Shown piece by piece: positions 22,643 through 31,484 of a stretch of 64,000 nt of DNA. The DNA is from Leifsonia sp. Root112D2 (lineage in GTDB: Bacteria; Actinomycetota; Actinomycetes; Actinomycetales; Microbacteriaceae): the NCBI RefSeq assembly GCF_001424905.1, contig NZ_LMCU01000001.1, forward strand, positions 434,001-498,000, written 5' to 3'. The notes under the pieces were generated by a model that searched no databases, was not told the origin of the DNA, and was given only the letters and a program-made list of their open reading frames with translations. The translations under genes and the position numbers were made by a program. Position 1 is the stretch's first letter. Each line of letters opens with the position of its first letter.

Positions 22643-23332
22643 TTAGAACACGTTGACGTCCAGCGGGATGCCGGGGCCGAACGTGGTCGACACTGCACCC
22701 TTCTGGATGTAACGGCCCTTCGACGACGACGGCTTGAGACGAACGATCTCGTCAAGCGCGGCGGTGATGTTCTCGTGCAACTGCTCCGGCGTGAACGCCG
22801 CCTTGCCCACGACGAAGTGCACGTTCGCGTGCTTGTCGACGCGGAACTCGATCTTGCCGCCCTTGATGTCGGAGACGGCCTTCGCGACATCCGGGGTCAC
22901 CGTGCCGGTCTTCGGGTTGGGCATGAGGCCACGCGGGCCGAGCACCTTGCCGAGACGACCGACCTGGCCCATGAGCTCAGGCGTGGAAACGGCCGAGTCG
23001 AAGGCGGTGTAACCGCCGGCGACCTTCTCGATGAGCTCGGCGCCGCCGACCTCATCTGCGCCCGCCGCGATGGCGGCCTCAGCTGCCGGGCCCGTCGCGA
23101 AGACGATGACGCGGGCGGTCTTGCCGGTGCCGTGAGGAAGAATCACGGTGCCGCGAACCATCTGGTCAGCCTTGCGGGGATCGACGCCGAGCTTGAGCGC
23201 GACCTCGACGGTCGAGTTGAACTTGGCGGAGCCGGTCTCCTTCGCGAGGGTGACGGCTTCCTGGGTGCTGTAGTACTTTCCGGCCTCGATCTTCTCGGCC
23301 GCGGCCCGGTAGGCCTTTGACTTCTGTGCCAT
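22643..23332 (-). CDS. rplA: 50S ribosomal protein L1
   Basis: This 229-residue protein is L1, which binds 23S rRNA at the mobile L1 stalk and commonly represses its own operon. Family landmarks include [20 protein letters not shown] near residue 43, [15 protein letters not shown], and [15 protein letters not shown] around 130-145. It starts with an ATG after an AGGAG site. It follows rplK after 119 bases containing an interspersed repeat, and a strong terminator follows. Confidence 0.98.
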   Translation of the reverse strand: MAQKSKAYRAAAEKIEAGKYYSTQEAVTLAKETGSAKFNSTVEVALKLGVDPRKADQMVRGTVILPHGTGKTARVIVFATGPAAEAAIAAGADEVGGAELIEKVAGGYTAFDSAVSTPELMGQVGRLGKVLGPRGLMPNPKTGTVTPDVAKAVSDIKGGKIEFRVDKHANVHFVVGKAAFTPEQLHENITAALDEIVRLKPSSSKGRYIQKGAVSTTFGPGIPLDVNVF

Positions 23333-23404
23333 TTGTTTCTCCTTGAGAGACTGTGGTCATCTGCGCCTGGCAGGCGCTGCCACGTGATGATGTTGTGAAC
23401 CGGG

Positions 23405-23443
23405 GGTCTCGATACGCTCGCTGACGCTCGCTACTCGACCACC
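23405..23443. repeat. Interspersed GGTCTCGATACG...CTACTCGACCACC repeat
   Basis: This is the most complete copy of the family in the window. The ends are imperfectly complementary and the middle holds short CGCTCGCTGACGCTCGCT steps. It lies between rplK and rplA, within a single transcript, so it is transcribed and evidently tolerated there. Confidence 0.7.
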
Positions 23444-23451
23444 GGAGGGGG

Positions 23452-23880
23452 TTATTCGACCGTGATGCCCATGCTGCGGGCGGTGCCGGCGATGATCTTG
23501 GATGCCGCGTCGAGGTCGTTCGCGTTGAGGTCGACCATCTTCGCCTCGGCGATCGTGCGCACCTGGTCCTTGGTGAGCTTGGCCACCTTGACGGTGTGTG
23601 GCGTGCCGGAACCCTTGGCAACGCCTGCGGCCTTCTTGATGAGCTCGGCAGCGGGCGGGGTCTTCAGGATGAACGTGAACGAGCGGTCCTCGTACACGGT
23701 GATCTCAACCGGGATGACGTTGCCGCGCTGCGACTCGGTCGCCGCGTTGTACGCCTTGCAGAATTCCATGATGTTCACGCCGTGCTGACCGAGCGCCGGG
23801 CCGATAGGCGGGGCGGGGTTGGCGGCGCCGGCATTGATCTGAAGCTTGATCAGACCAGTTACCTTCTTCTTCGGTGCCAT
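23452..23880 (-). CDS. rplK: 50S ribosomal protein L11
   Basis: This 142-residue protein is L11, which with 23S rRNA forms the GTPase-associated centre. The N-terminal domain shows [20 protein letters not shown] with the proline-rich hinge, and the C-terminal domain shows [34 protein letters not shown] and [15 protein letters not shown] ending ([14 protein letters not shown]). It follows nusG after 90 bases in the same orientation. Confidence 0.98.
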   Translation of the reverse strand: MAPKKKVTGLIKLQINAGAANPAPPIGPALGQHGVNIMEFCKAYNAATESQRGNVIPVEITVYEDRSFTFILKTPPAAELIKKAAGVAKGSGTPHTVKVAKLTKDQVRTIAEAKMVDLNANDLDAASKIIAGTARSMGITVE

Positions 23881-23970
23881 GTTTCTTCCTTTTCTTTGTT
23901 CGAACGGCGGCGTGAAACCGCCTGCTCTCCCGCGGGGCCGGCCTTTCCGGCCCGCGGTGGTTTGTGAGTG

Positions 23971-25032
23971 TTAGAGCTTGGTGACCTGGTCGAAGCTGAG
24001 CTCCACCGGGGTCTCGCGCTCGAAGAGTGAAACGAGCACCGTGAGCTTGCCGCTCTCAGGCTTGATCTCGCTGATCGAACCGGGAAGGCCCGCGAACGAA
24101 CCCTCCTTGATGGTGATGGTCTCGCCGATCTCGAAGTCGACCTCGGCCGGAATGGCACGCGTTGCGGCCTTGCCGCCCTTGCCGCCGGCGGTCTTGGCTG
24201 CCGGCACATCCTGAATCTGCACGAGGCTCTTGAGCATCGAGAACGCCTCTTCGAAACGCAGCGGCGTTGGGTTGTGCGAGTTGCCGACGAAGCCCGTCAC
24301 ACCGGGGGTGTGCCGCACGACAGACCAGCTGTCCTCATTGAGATCCATGCGCACCAGCACATAGCCGGGAATGCGCACGCGGGTGACCATCTTGCGCTGG
24401 CCGTTCTTGATCTCGACGACGTCCTCCATGGGGACCTCGACCTGGTAGATGTAGTCCTCGACGGCCATCGAGACCATGCGGTTCTCGATGTTCGACTTCA
24501 CACGACGCTCGAAGCCGGCGTAGGAGTGGATGACGTACCACTTGCCCGGCTTGCTGCGCAGCTCGGCGCGGAACTCGTCGTACGGGTCGACCTCGGCGGC
24601 GTCTGCGTCTTCAGTGTTCGCGTCGGCGGCGTCTGCCAGGCCTTCGGACTCCTCAACGGCGCCGGGCTCCCGGGACTCCTCGGCATCCGCCTCTTCGTCT
24701 TCCGCAGCCTCGAGTGCAGCCTCGGCCTCGTCGGGGGTGTCGATCTCGAGGGCGTCGTCGACAGCGGCATCCGCTGCGGGGTCGGTGGCTTCGGCCAGGG
24801 CGTTGAGTCGCGCTTCGAGGTCGAGCTCGATGTCGTCGTTCGACTCATCGCCGTCTGACTCGGAGTCGTTGCTCTCGCCCGATTCATCGAAGACGTGCAG
24901 CGCCTCGTGCTCGGCAGGCTCGACGGATTCTTCCTCGGCCTCGAGCACATTGCCCGTCTGAGCCTCGTCCTCTTCGGAGGACTGCTCCGCCGCGGTTGCC
25001 CAATCGACGCTCTGGCGATCTCTGTCAGCCAC
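23971..25032 (-). CDS. nusG: Transcription termination/antitermination factor NusG
   Basis: The protein has about 353 residues from a GTG at 25032; an in-frame ATG at 25047 would add five residues. Residues 1-163 are a very acidic, low-complexity extension rich in Asp, Glu and Ala. The NGN domain begins at KWYVIHSYAGFERRVKSNIE, and the KOW motif near the C-terminus reads ITIKEGSFAGLPGSISEI. Long acidic N-termini are known in actinobacterial NusG; this one is nearly as long as the rest of the protein. It is downstream of secE and upstream of rplK in the conserved order. Confidence 0.97.
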   Translation of the reverse strand: MADRDRQSVDWATAAEQSSEEDEAQTGNVLEAEEESVEPAEHEALHVFDESGESNDSESDGDESNDDIELDLEARLNALAEATDPAADAAVDDALEIDTPDEAEAALEAAEDEEADAEESREPGAVEESEGLADAADANTEDADAAEVDPYDEFRAELRSKPGKWYVIHSYAGFERRVKSNIENRMVSMAVEDYIYQVEVPMEDVVEIKNGQRKMVTRVRIPGYVLVRMDLNEDSWSVVRHTPGVTGFVGNSHNPTPLRFEEAFSMLKSLVQIQDVPAAKTAGGKGGKAATRAIPAEVDFEIGETITIKEGSFAGLPGSISEIKPESGKLTVLVSLFERETPVELSFDQVTKL

Positions 25033-25117
25033 TGAATACCATTCCATTTCTCTCGTTGCACCGGCGATGTTCCCGCTCGCCAGCCCGATCGCCGGCAAGC
25101 CGGTCGACCTCAGTCAT

Positions 25118-25399
25118 CTATTTGGAAACCGCGGGGTTTCCGAATGCCCACACCACACCGAGCCCGAAAACCCAGTCCATGAAGTACACGAGCGCCATGA
25201 TGAAGACGACGAACACCAACACGACGCCCGTATAGGTGAACAGCTCCGAACGCGTGGGGGTGACGACCTTCTTCAGCTCGGCGACGACCTGCTTGATGAA
25301 GTTCGACAAACGCGCAAAAGGCCCACGCTTTGCCGCGCGATCCTTTCTGGCGTTCTCGACGATCTCCTCGCTCGGTTCGTCGATTTCTTTTCCGGCCAC
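25118..25399 (-). CDS. secE: Preprotein translocase subunit SecE
   Basis: The protein has 93 residues from a GTG at 25399 after an AAAGGTG site; the open frame continues upstream only toward the tRNA. It has an acidic/basic cytoplasmic N-terminus, the amphipathic helix segment FIKQVVAELKKVVTPTRSEL and one membrane helix (TGVVLVFVVFIMALVYFMDW). This is the one-helix form of the SecYEG subunit found in most bacteria. It is transcribed after tRNA-Trp and before nusG. Confidence 0.95.
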   Translation of the reverse strand: MAGKEIDEPSEEIVENARKDRAAKRGPFARLSNFIKQVVAELKKVVTPTRSELFTYTGVVLVFVVFIMALVYFMDWVFGLGVVWAFGNPAVSK

Positions 25400-25441
25400 C
25401 TGGTTACACCTTTCGTGGGCCGGTGCTGACGCACCGACTTG

Positions 25442-25514
25442 CAGGGCGGACAGGACTTGAACCTGCAACCTGCGGTTTTGGAGACCGCTGCTCTACCAAT
25501 TGAGCCACCGCCCT
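25442..25514 (-). tRNA. tRNA-Trp (anticodon CCA)
   Basis: The minus strand folds as a 73-base tRNA. The acceptor stem pairs AGGGCGG with CCGCCCT, the D-arm reads GGCTCAATTGGTAGAGC, the anticodon loop CTCCAAA carries CCA, and the T-arm contains GGTTCAAGTCC. The discriminator is G and the CCA tail is not fully encoded. Its position before secE and nusG is conserved in actinobacteria. Confidence 0.97.
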
Positions 25515-25629
25515 ATGGACGCTGAACCTGCATAGCTTCGCTACGCGACATAAATGGACGATGAGCATGAAGGTGCTCTGTACGAAAATGGGCGCAAAAA
25601 AGCTTGGCAGAATTCAACTACCTCGACCA

Positions 25630-25658
25630 AGTGTAGGTGACGCCCGAACCCCTGTAAA
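25630..25658 (-). promoter_or_regulatory. Promoter of tRNA-Trp / secE-nusG
   Basis: On the minus strand TTTACA and TACACT are separated by 17 bases, close to the sigma-70 consensus. The -10 element is about 115 bases before the tRNA 5' end. No other promoter is obvious in this 210-base gap. Confidence 0.6.
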
Positions 25659-25724
25659 GCTGGGGCGAACGCACCGCCCACGACAGCCATTCTAGGGGGA
25701 GGCGGTGCCGCTAGGCTGGGAGAC

Positions 25725-26924
25725 GTGAGTGAGCAGAACCGCGTCTCCCGACGGATCGCGCAGATAGCGGAATCGGCCACCCTCAAGGTCGACTCGAAGG
25801 CAAAGGCGCTGCAGGCGCAGGGTCGGCCGGTGATCAGCTACGCGGCCGGTGAGCCCGACTTTCGCACCCCCGAGAACATCGTCGAGGCCGCCCTGGCCGC
25901 CGTGCACGACCCGAAGAATTACCGCTACACGCCCGCAGCCGGCCTGCCCGAGCTGCGTGAGGCGATCGCCGCGAAAACGCTGCGGGATTCAGGATTGGAC
26001 GTGCCGGCATCCGCTGTCATTGTCACCAACGGTGGCAAGCAGGCGGTCTACCAGTCGTTCGCGACGCTGCTCGACCCGGGCGACGAGGTTATCGTGCCTG
26101 CGCCGTACTGGACCACGTATCCCGAGGCCATCAAACTGGCCGGAGGCGTGCAGGTCGACGTTTTCGCCGGGGCAGATCAGGGCTATCTGGTCACCGTTGA
26201 GCAACTTGAGGCGGCCCGCACTCCGCGCACCAAGGTGCTGCTGTTCGTGTCACCGTCGAACCCGACCGGCGCGGTGTACTCCCCCGAGCAGACGCGTGCG
26301 ATCGGCGAATGGGCCGACGAAAATGGCCTGTGGGTGATCACGGACGAGATCTACCAGAACCTCGTCTACGACGGGGTTCGCGCTGTTTCCATCGTGGAGG
26401 CGGTGCCGTCGCTTGCCGACCGCACCATCCTGGTCAATGGCGTGGCCAAGACCTATGCCATGACCGGATGGCGACTCGGCTGGATGGTCGGCCCTGCCGA
26501 TGCCATCAAGGCGGCGGGCAACCTGCAATCGCACCTGACCTCGAATGTGTCGAACATCTCGCAGCGGGCCGCCCTCGAGGCGCTGACCGGCCCGCAGGAC
26601 GAGGTCGAGCGCATGCGGCAGGCCTTCGACCGGCGCCGGCGCGTCATTGTCGACGAGTTGAACGCCATCCCGGGTATCGTCACGCCCACACCGCAAGGCG
26701 CCTTCTACGTGTATCCGGATGTCACGGGGCTGCTCGGACGCGCATGGGGCGGTGTCATCCCCACGACCTCTCTCGAGCTGGCAGACCTGATTCTGGAGCA
26801 GGCGGAGGTGGCGACCGTTCCCGGCGAGGCGTTCGGGCCATCCGGCTACCTGCGCCTGTCGTACGCCCTCGGCGACGACGCCCTGCTGGAGGGCGTGCGC
26901 CGCCTGCAGCGACTCTTCGCGTAG
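25725..26924 (+). CDS. Aspartate-type pyridoxal-phosphate aminotransferase
   Basis: This 399-residue class I aminotransferase starts at a GTG. Key residues are visible: [12 protein letters not shown] with the conserved Asn, the aspartate of TDEIYQ (D207) and the PLP lysine K242 in [14 protein letters not shown], plus R-L-S-Y near the C-terminus for substrate carboxylate. It is the bacterial Ib-type aspartate (or aspartate/prephenate) aminotransferase. The gene is divergent from tRNA-Trp/secE/nusG, a common actinobacterial neighbourhood. Confidence 0.92.
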   Translation: MSEQNRVSRRIAQIAESATLKVDSKAKALQAQGRPVISYAAGEPDFRTPENIVEAALAAVHDPKNYRYTPAAGLPELREAIAAKTLRDSGLDVPASAVIVTNGGKQAVYQSFATLLDPGDEVIVPAPYWTTYPEAIKLAGGVQVDVFAGADQGYLVTVEQLEAARTPRTKVLLFVSPSNPTGAVYSPEQTRAIGEWADENGLWVITDEIYQNLVYDGVRAVSIVEAVPSLADRTILVNGVAKTYAMTGWRLGWMVGPADAIKAAGNLQSHLTSNVSNISQRAALEALTGPQDEVERMRQAFDRRRRVIVDELNAIPGIVTPTPQGAFYVYPDVTGLLGRAWGGVIPTTSLELADLILEQAEVATVPGEAFGPSGYLRLSYALGDDALLEGVRRLQRLFA

Positions 26925-26936
26925 CTGCCGTTCGCC

Positions 26937-26958
26937 GCATCCACCGATCGGTGGATGC
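26937..26958. terminator. Perfect 22-base palindrome after the aminotransferase gene
   Basis: GCATCCACCGA is followed directly by its reverse complement. It begins 13 bases after the aminotransferase stop and ends 57 bases before the ABC ATPase start. There is no T-run. It may terminate the first gene or be an operator for the second. Confidence 0.45.
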
Positions 26959-27014
26959 CGGAATCGACCGGTCAGGGTCTGGTGCGGCGCACAACCGGCT
27001 GCGATTCTGAGGAC

Positions 27015-27947
27015 ATGACATCAACAGACGCGGTTGTGAGCGTTCGCGAACTGCATAAAAGCTACGGAGACTTCAGAGCCCTCGACGGCGTGAGTTTCGA
27101 CATCCATCGCGGCGAGACGCTGGCGCTGCTCGGCCCCAACGGCGCCGGCAAGTCCACCACCATCGAGATTCTCGAGGGGTATCGGGACCGCACCAGCGGC
27201 GAGGCGCGCGTGCTCGGCGTCGACCCGCAGCACGGAGGTCTCGACTGGAAGGCTCAGCTCGGCATCGTGCTGCAGTCCAGCGGCGAGCCCGGCGACGTGA
27301 CGGTGCGCGAGCAGCTCAGCCACTTCGCCGGCTTCTACCCCAACCCGCGCGATATCGACGAGGTGATGGCCGCCGTCGGACTCGAAGAGAAGGCGAAGAC
27401 GCGCATCCGCGCCCTCTCCGGTGGGCAGCGCAGGCGGGTGGATGTCGCGCTCGGCGTGATCGGGCGCCCGCAACTGCTCTTTCTGGACGAGCCCACCACC
27501 GGCTTCGACCCCGAGGCACGCCGTGAGTTCTGGGGGCTCATCCGCTCGCTCAAACGCGAGGGCACCACCATTCTGCTCACGACGCACTACCTCGACGAGG
27601 CCGCCCAGCTGAGCGACCGCGCCGCCGTGATAGCGGGCGGCCAACTCGTGGAGATAGCCCCGATCACCGAGATCGGCGGGGCGGATGCCCGGGTGCCGGT
27701 CGTGCGCTGGCGCGAGGCATCCGAGATGCGCGAGCAGCGCACCACGCAACCCGCGACCTTCGTGGCGGGCCTCGTGGCCCGTCTCGGCAGTGAGCCGGAG
27801 GGGCTCGAGGTGATTCGGCCCAGCCTGGAGGATATCTACCTCGGCATGCTGGCGTCGCAGAACGACAGCGACCATACCCAGACCCCGCAAGTGAATCTCG
27901 ACACGGCCGCCCTTCTGCAGCCTCAGGGAACGGAACAGAACTCATGA
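27015..27947 (+). CDS. ABC transporter ATP-binding protein (DrrA-like exporter)
   Basis: The protein has 310 residues from the ATG at 27015. Walker A is GPNGAGKST, the signature is LSGGQRRRVDVALG, Walker B is LLFLDEPTTGFD, and the H-loop is TTHYLDEA. A C-terminal regulatory tail of about 80 residues follows. It is the ATPase of a two-component ABC-2-type exporter; the permease gene overlaps by four bases. The next genes are a histidine kinase and response regulator, so the exporter probably responds to an antibiotic or envelope signal. Confidence 0.93.
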   Translation: MTSTDAVVSVRELHKSYGDFRALDGVSFDIHRGETLALLGPNGAGKSTTIEILEGYRDRTSGEARVLGVDPQHGGLDWKAQLGIVLQSSGEPGDVTVREQLSHFAGFYPNPRDIDEVMAAVGLEEKAKTRIRALSGGQRRRVDVALGVIGRPQLLFLDEPTTGFDPEARREFWGLIRSLKREGTTILLTTHYLDEAAQLSDRAAVIAGGQLVEIAPITEIGGADARVPVVRWREASEMREQRTTQPATFVAGLVARLGSEPEGLEVIRPSLEDIYLGMLASQNDSDHTQTPQVNLDTAALLQPQGTEQNS

Positions 27948-28798
27948 CCACCGCAATCGCAACCGCCGTACCTGCCCTCGCGGCCGGTCGCAGCATCCGC
28001 CTCGGAATCAGTCGCATCGGCTACGAGGTGAAGGTGTACTTTCGGCAGGGCGATACCGTGTTCTTCACCTTCCTGTTCCCCGTCGTGATGCTCACCATCT
28101 TCGCCGTGGCGTTCAGTTCGCAGGGCAAGATGGGCGTGCATCCCGACGGCACGGGCGGCATCACCATCGCGGCCTATTACCTGCCGGGCATGGTGGCCGC
28201 CGGCGTGCTGCTGAGTGGCCTGCAGAACCTCGCGGTCGACATCGCCGGCGAGAAGAGCGACGGCACACTCAAGCGTCTGAGCGGAACGCCGCTGCCGATG
28301 CTCAGCTACTTCATCGGCAAATTCGGCCGGGTGTTCGTGACCGGCGTGCTGCAGGCGGCGCTGTTGCTGCTCGTCGCCCGTGTCGGCTTCAACGTTGCAC
28401 TGCCCGCGGATGCCGGCAGCTGGCTCACCTTTGTGTGGGTGTTCGTGCTCGGAATCGCGACATCCGCCGTTCTGGGTATCGCACTCTCGGGGCTGCCGCG
28501 CAGTGGCAAGAGCGCCTCAGCCGTGATCATTCCCATCGTGCTGGTGCTGCAGTTCATCTCGGGTGTCTACCTGCAATTCACGATGCTGCCGACGTGGCTG
28601 CAGAACGTGGCGAGCGTCTTCCCGCTCAAGTGGATGGCCCAGGGCATGCGCGCGGTGTTCCTGCCGAGCGACTTCGCGGCCGCCGAACAGGGTGCCAGCT
28701 GGAGTCTCGGCTGGGTCGCGCTCGTGCTGGCCGTCTGGCTGGTCGCCGGCCTCATCCTCTGCCGGGTCACGTTCCGCTGGATTCGCAAGGACAGCTGA
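27944..28798 (+). CDS. ABC-2-type transporter permease
   Basis: This 284-residue protein has six predicted membrane helices and the ABC-2 layout: a cytoplasmic start, VFFTFLFPVVMLTIFAVAF, the conserved EKSDGTLKRLSGTPLP loop contacting the ATPase, and the C-terminal LPTWLQNVASVFPLKWMAQG. It forms the channel of the exporter with the upstream ATPase. Its start overlaps that gene by ATGA. Confidence 0.9.
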   Translation: MTTAIATAVPALAAGRSIRLGISRIGYEVKVYFRQGDTVFFTFLFPVVMLTIFAVAFSSQGKMGVHPDGTGGITIAAYYLPGMVAAGVLLSGLQNLAVDIAGEKSDGTLKRLSGTPLPMLSYFIGKFGRVFVTGVLQAALLLLVARVGFNVALPADAGSWLTFVWVFVLGIATSAVLGIALSGLPRSGKSASAVIIPIVLVLQFISGVYLQFTMLPTWLQNVASVFPLKWMAQGMRAVFLPSDFAAAEQGASWSLGWVALVLAVWLVAGLILCRVTFRWIRKDS

Positions 28799-28814
28799 GC
28801 ACAACCCGGCATCG

Positions 28815-28873
28815 CCGAGTTCGGGATCAACGTGGGTTGCAGCGTCGTGCATCAGCAGCCATCCCGAACTCGG
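28815..28873. terminator. Inverted repeat between permease and sensor kinase genes
   Basis: CCGAGTTCGGGAT and ATCCCGAACTCGG pair perfectly over 13 bases around a 33-base loop. It occupies the gap between the exporter pair and the kinase/regulator pair. It may reduce read-through so the two halves are expressed unequally, or it may be bound by the regulator. Confidence 0.5.
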
Positions 28874-28904
28874 TGAAGCGGCTCGAGAATGAGAGAGTGG
28901 TGAC

Positions 28905-30092
28905 GTGAGAGGAAGCAGGCTGTGGGATCTCGCCTTCGGCGGCGCCCTCGTCGTGCTCGCCGTGATAGCCGCGTTCAGCTGGGGCCCGTTCGATTTCTCG
29001 CGCTGGGGCGTTTGGGCCACCCTCGCCGCCCTTGCCCTGTGCTACTTCGTCTTCGGCCGGCTCTCGGTTCACGAGGACCGTTTCACTGCGGCATTCATCG
29101 TCGTGCTGGTCGTTGGCGCTGGAATTCTGGCCGTATTCCAGCCGACCCAGGCCACATTTCAGGCGATAGCCCTTCCGGTGCTCTGGTGCATCGGCGGAAG
29201 CCTGTACCGCACCATCGTGCTCAACGTGCTGCTGGTCACCTCGGTAGCCATCGGCACGACCTTCAGCCTCGGTAGTGGCGCGGATGCCATGCTGCAAGCC
29301 GCCATCACTGCAGCCCTTTCACTGATCTTCAGTCTCGCTCTCGGCCTCTGGTTTACCCGCGTAGCCGAATACGGCGACGAGCGAGCACGGCTGCTTAAGG
29401 AACTGATCTCGGTGCAGGACAAGCTCGCGGCAGCCAATCGCGAGGCAGGCGTGGCAAGCGAGCGCGAGCGGCTCTCCCGGGAGATTCACGACACCATTGC
29501 GCAGAGCCTCACCAGCCTGGTGATGCTCGCCCAACGTGCGCGCGCCGAGCTCTCTCGCGGTGATCTCGGCCGCCACGACATCGAAATTTCTGCCATCGCC
29601 GAGAGCGTCGATCTCATCGAGACCACCGCGCGCGACGCGCTGACCGAGGCCCGCTCGCTCGTGGCGGCGCTCGCCCCTCTTCCCGTCGGAGAGTCGTCCC
29701 TCGCCGAGGTCATGAACAGACTCACCGCTCGTTTCACTCGTGAGACCGGCATGAGCGTCACCGCATCGGTCGCCGCCGCGGACATCCCGCGCGACTTCGA
29801 GGTGGTGCTGTTGCGCTGTGCGCAGGAGGGGCTGGCGAACGTGCGCAAGCATGCGCAGGCATCCGAGGCGCTGGTGTCGGTGAGTCGACAGCAGTCGGGT
29901 GTGCGGTTAGAGGTGCATGACAACGGGCGCGGGCTCAGCGGGTATGCCCCGGATGCCGAGCGCGGCTTCGGCCTGAACGGCATGCGCGACCGGGTCGCGC
30001 TTGTCGGCGGGGAGCTTGAGATCTCGGACGCACCCGGCGCCGGAACAACGCTCGTCGTGACGATCCCGGTGTCGCAGGAGGTTTCCGTATGA
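28905..30092 (+). CDS. NarL-type sensor histidine kinase
   Basis: This 395-residue protein from a GTG has about five N-terminal membrane helices. The HisKA_3 dimerisation motif SREIHDTIAQSLTSLVMLA holds the phospho-accepting histidine. The ATPase domain has VRKHAQASEA and DNGRGLSG, and ends with GFGLNGMRDRV. It has no large sensor domain, so it likely reads signals in the membrane, as DesK-like kinases do. It overlaps its regulator gene by four bases. Confidence 0.92.
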   Translation: MRGSRLWDLAFGGALVVLAVIAAFSWGPFDFSRWGVWATLAALALCYFVFGRLSVHEDRFTAAFIVVLVVGAGILAVFQPTQATFQAIALPVLWCIGGSLYRTIVLNVLLVTSVAIGTTFSLGSGADAMLQAAITAALSLIFSLALGLWFTRVAEYGDERARLLKELISVQDKLAAANREAGVASERERLSREIHDTIAQSLTSLVMLAQRARAELSRGDLGRHDIEISAIAESVDLIETTARDALTEARSLVAALAPLPVGESSLAEVMNRLTARFTRETGMSVTASVAAADIPRDFEVVLLRCAQEGLANVRKHAQASEALVSVSRQQSGVRLEVHDNGRGLSGYAPDAERGFGLNGMRDRVALVGGELEISDAPGAGTTLVVTIPVSQEVSV

Positions 30093-30766
30093 ACACAGCA
30101 GGGCTCCAGGCCCGCGGCGCCAACCGGAATATCCGCGTGCTCGTCGCGGACGACCATCCCATTGTGCGCAGCGGTATAGCCGGGCTGCTTGCTTCCGCCG
30201 ACGGCATCGAGGTGGTGGGTGAGGCCATAGACGGGGCGGAGGCGGTGCGGCTCGCAGCCGAACTGATGCCGGATCTCGTACTCATGGACCTGCGGATGCC
30301 ACAACTCGACGGCGCAGAGGCGACCGCCGCGATCACGGCGTCGCTGCCCGACACCCACGTGCTGATTCTCACGACCTATGAGACCGACGACCACATTCTG
30401 GGCGCCATCGAGGCCGGGGCAAGCGGGTACCTGCTCAAGGCTGCGCCGGCCGAGGAGATTCTGGCGGGGGTGCGCTCGGTGGTCGGCGGCGAGACCGTGC
30501 TGGCGCCGGCGATAGCCGCCAAGCTGGTGCAGCGGGTGCGCTCCGATGCGGATGTCGGCGCGCAGCCTCCTCGCCCCCGACTCAGCGCCCGCGAACTCGA
30601 GGTGCTGCGTCTCGTGGCCGAGGGTCTCAGCAACCCCGACATCGGCCGCCGGTTGTTCATCGGCGACGCCACGGTGAAAACCCACCTTCTGCACGTCTTC
30701 GAGAAGCTCGGTGTGAGTGACCGAACCCGCGCGGTGACGCTTGCGTTGGAACTCGGGATTCTGTAG
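30089..30766 (+). CDS. NarL/LuxR-family response regulator
   Basis: This 225-residue protein has a receiver domain with the acidic pocket DDH, phospho-acceptor in VLMDLRMPQ, and lysine in GYLLKAAP. The LuxR-type helix-turn-helix reads LSARELEVLRLVAEGLSNPD and continues to TVKTHLLHVFEKLGV. It is the partner of the upstream kinase and probably activates the exporter genes in the same operon. Confidence 0.94.
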   Translation: MNTAGLQARGANRNIRVLVADDHPIVRSGIAGLLASADGIEVVGEAIDGAEAVRLAAELMPDLVLMDLRMPQLDGAEATAAITASLPDTHVLILTTYETDDHILGAIEAGASGYLLKAAPAEEILAGVRSVVGGETVLAPAIAAKLVQRVRSDADVGAQPPRPRLSARELEVLRLVAEGLSNPDIGRRLFIGDATVKTHLLHVFEKLGVSDRTRAVTLALELGIL

Positions 30767-30794
30767 GCGCGGCGGCGGGTCAACCAGCAGAGAA

Positions 30795-31484
30795 CTAGAG
30801 CAGGCGGCGTTCCAGTGCCCAGGCGGTGAGCTCATGGCGGGACGAGAGCTGCAGCTTGCGCAGCACGCTCGAGACGTGTGTCTCCACCGTCTTGACGGAG
30901 ATGAACAACTCGGATGCCACCTCCTTGTACGCGAATCCGCGCGCAATCAAGCGCATCACCTCGCGCTCGCGTGCCGACAGCCGGTCGAGTTCATCGTTCG
31001 CCTCGGCCTGCTCCCCCGCGGCCGCACCGAAGGCATCCAGCACGAATCCGGCCAGGCGGGGTGAAAAAACGGCATCGCCACCCGCAACGGCCACGACGGC
31101 GCGGCTCACCTCGGCACCCGAACTGCCCTTCGTGATGTATCCGCGAGCGCCGGCGCGGATGACGCCGACGACATCTTCGGCCGAGTCGGAAACGCTGAGG
31201 GCCAGGTACCGGGTCTGCGGCGCGGCCGGAGCACTGCGCCGGATCACCTCGGCCCCGCCGCCGCCCTCGCCTCCCGGCAGGTGCACGTCGAGCAGCACCA
31301 CCTCGGGGCGGGTCGACGCGATGGTCTCGATCGCGGCATCCACGGTCGCCGCCTCGCCCACGACGATCAGCGCCTCGTCGAGGTCGCTGCGCAAACCCGA
31401 GCGGAAGATCGAGTGATCGTCGATGATGACGACACGAATTACCGTGCCTTCGGTCGCGGAGCGCGGGCCTGTCGCATCCGTCAT
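30795..31484 (-). CDS. NarL/LuxR-family response regulator
   Basis: This 229-residue regulator has receiver residues DDH, a phospho-acceptor in VVLLDVHLPGGEG and lysine in GYITKGSSG, then the LuxR helix-turn-helix LSAREREVMRLIARGFAYKE and TVETHVSSVLRKLQL. It overlaps the PspC-domain kinase gene by four bases, so the two form a separate system transcribed toward the first one. The target is probably the divergent PspC-domain protein at 32896, as in LiaRS-like stress systems. Confidence 0.93.
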   Translation of the reverse strand: MTDATGPRSATEGTVIRVVIIDDHSIFRSGLRSDLDEALIVVGEAATVDAAIETIASTRPEVVLLDVHLPGGEGGGGAEVIRRSAPAAPQTRYLALSVSDSAEDVVGVIRAGARGYITKGSSGAEVSRAVVAVAGGDAVFSPRLAGFVLDAFGAAAGEQAEANDELDRLSAREREVMRLIARGFAYKEVASELFISVKTVETHVSSVLRKLQLSSRHELTAWALERRLL

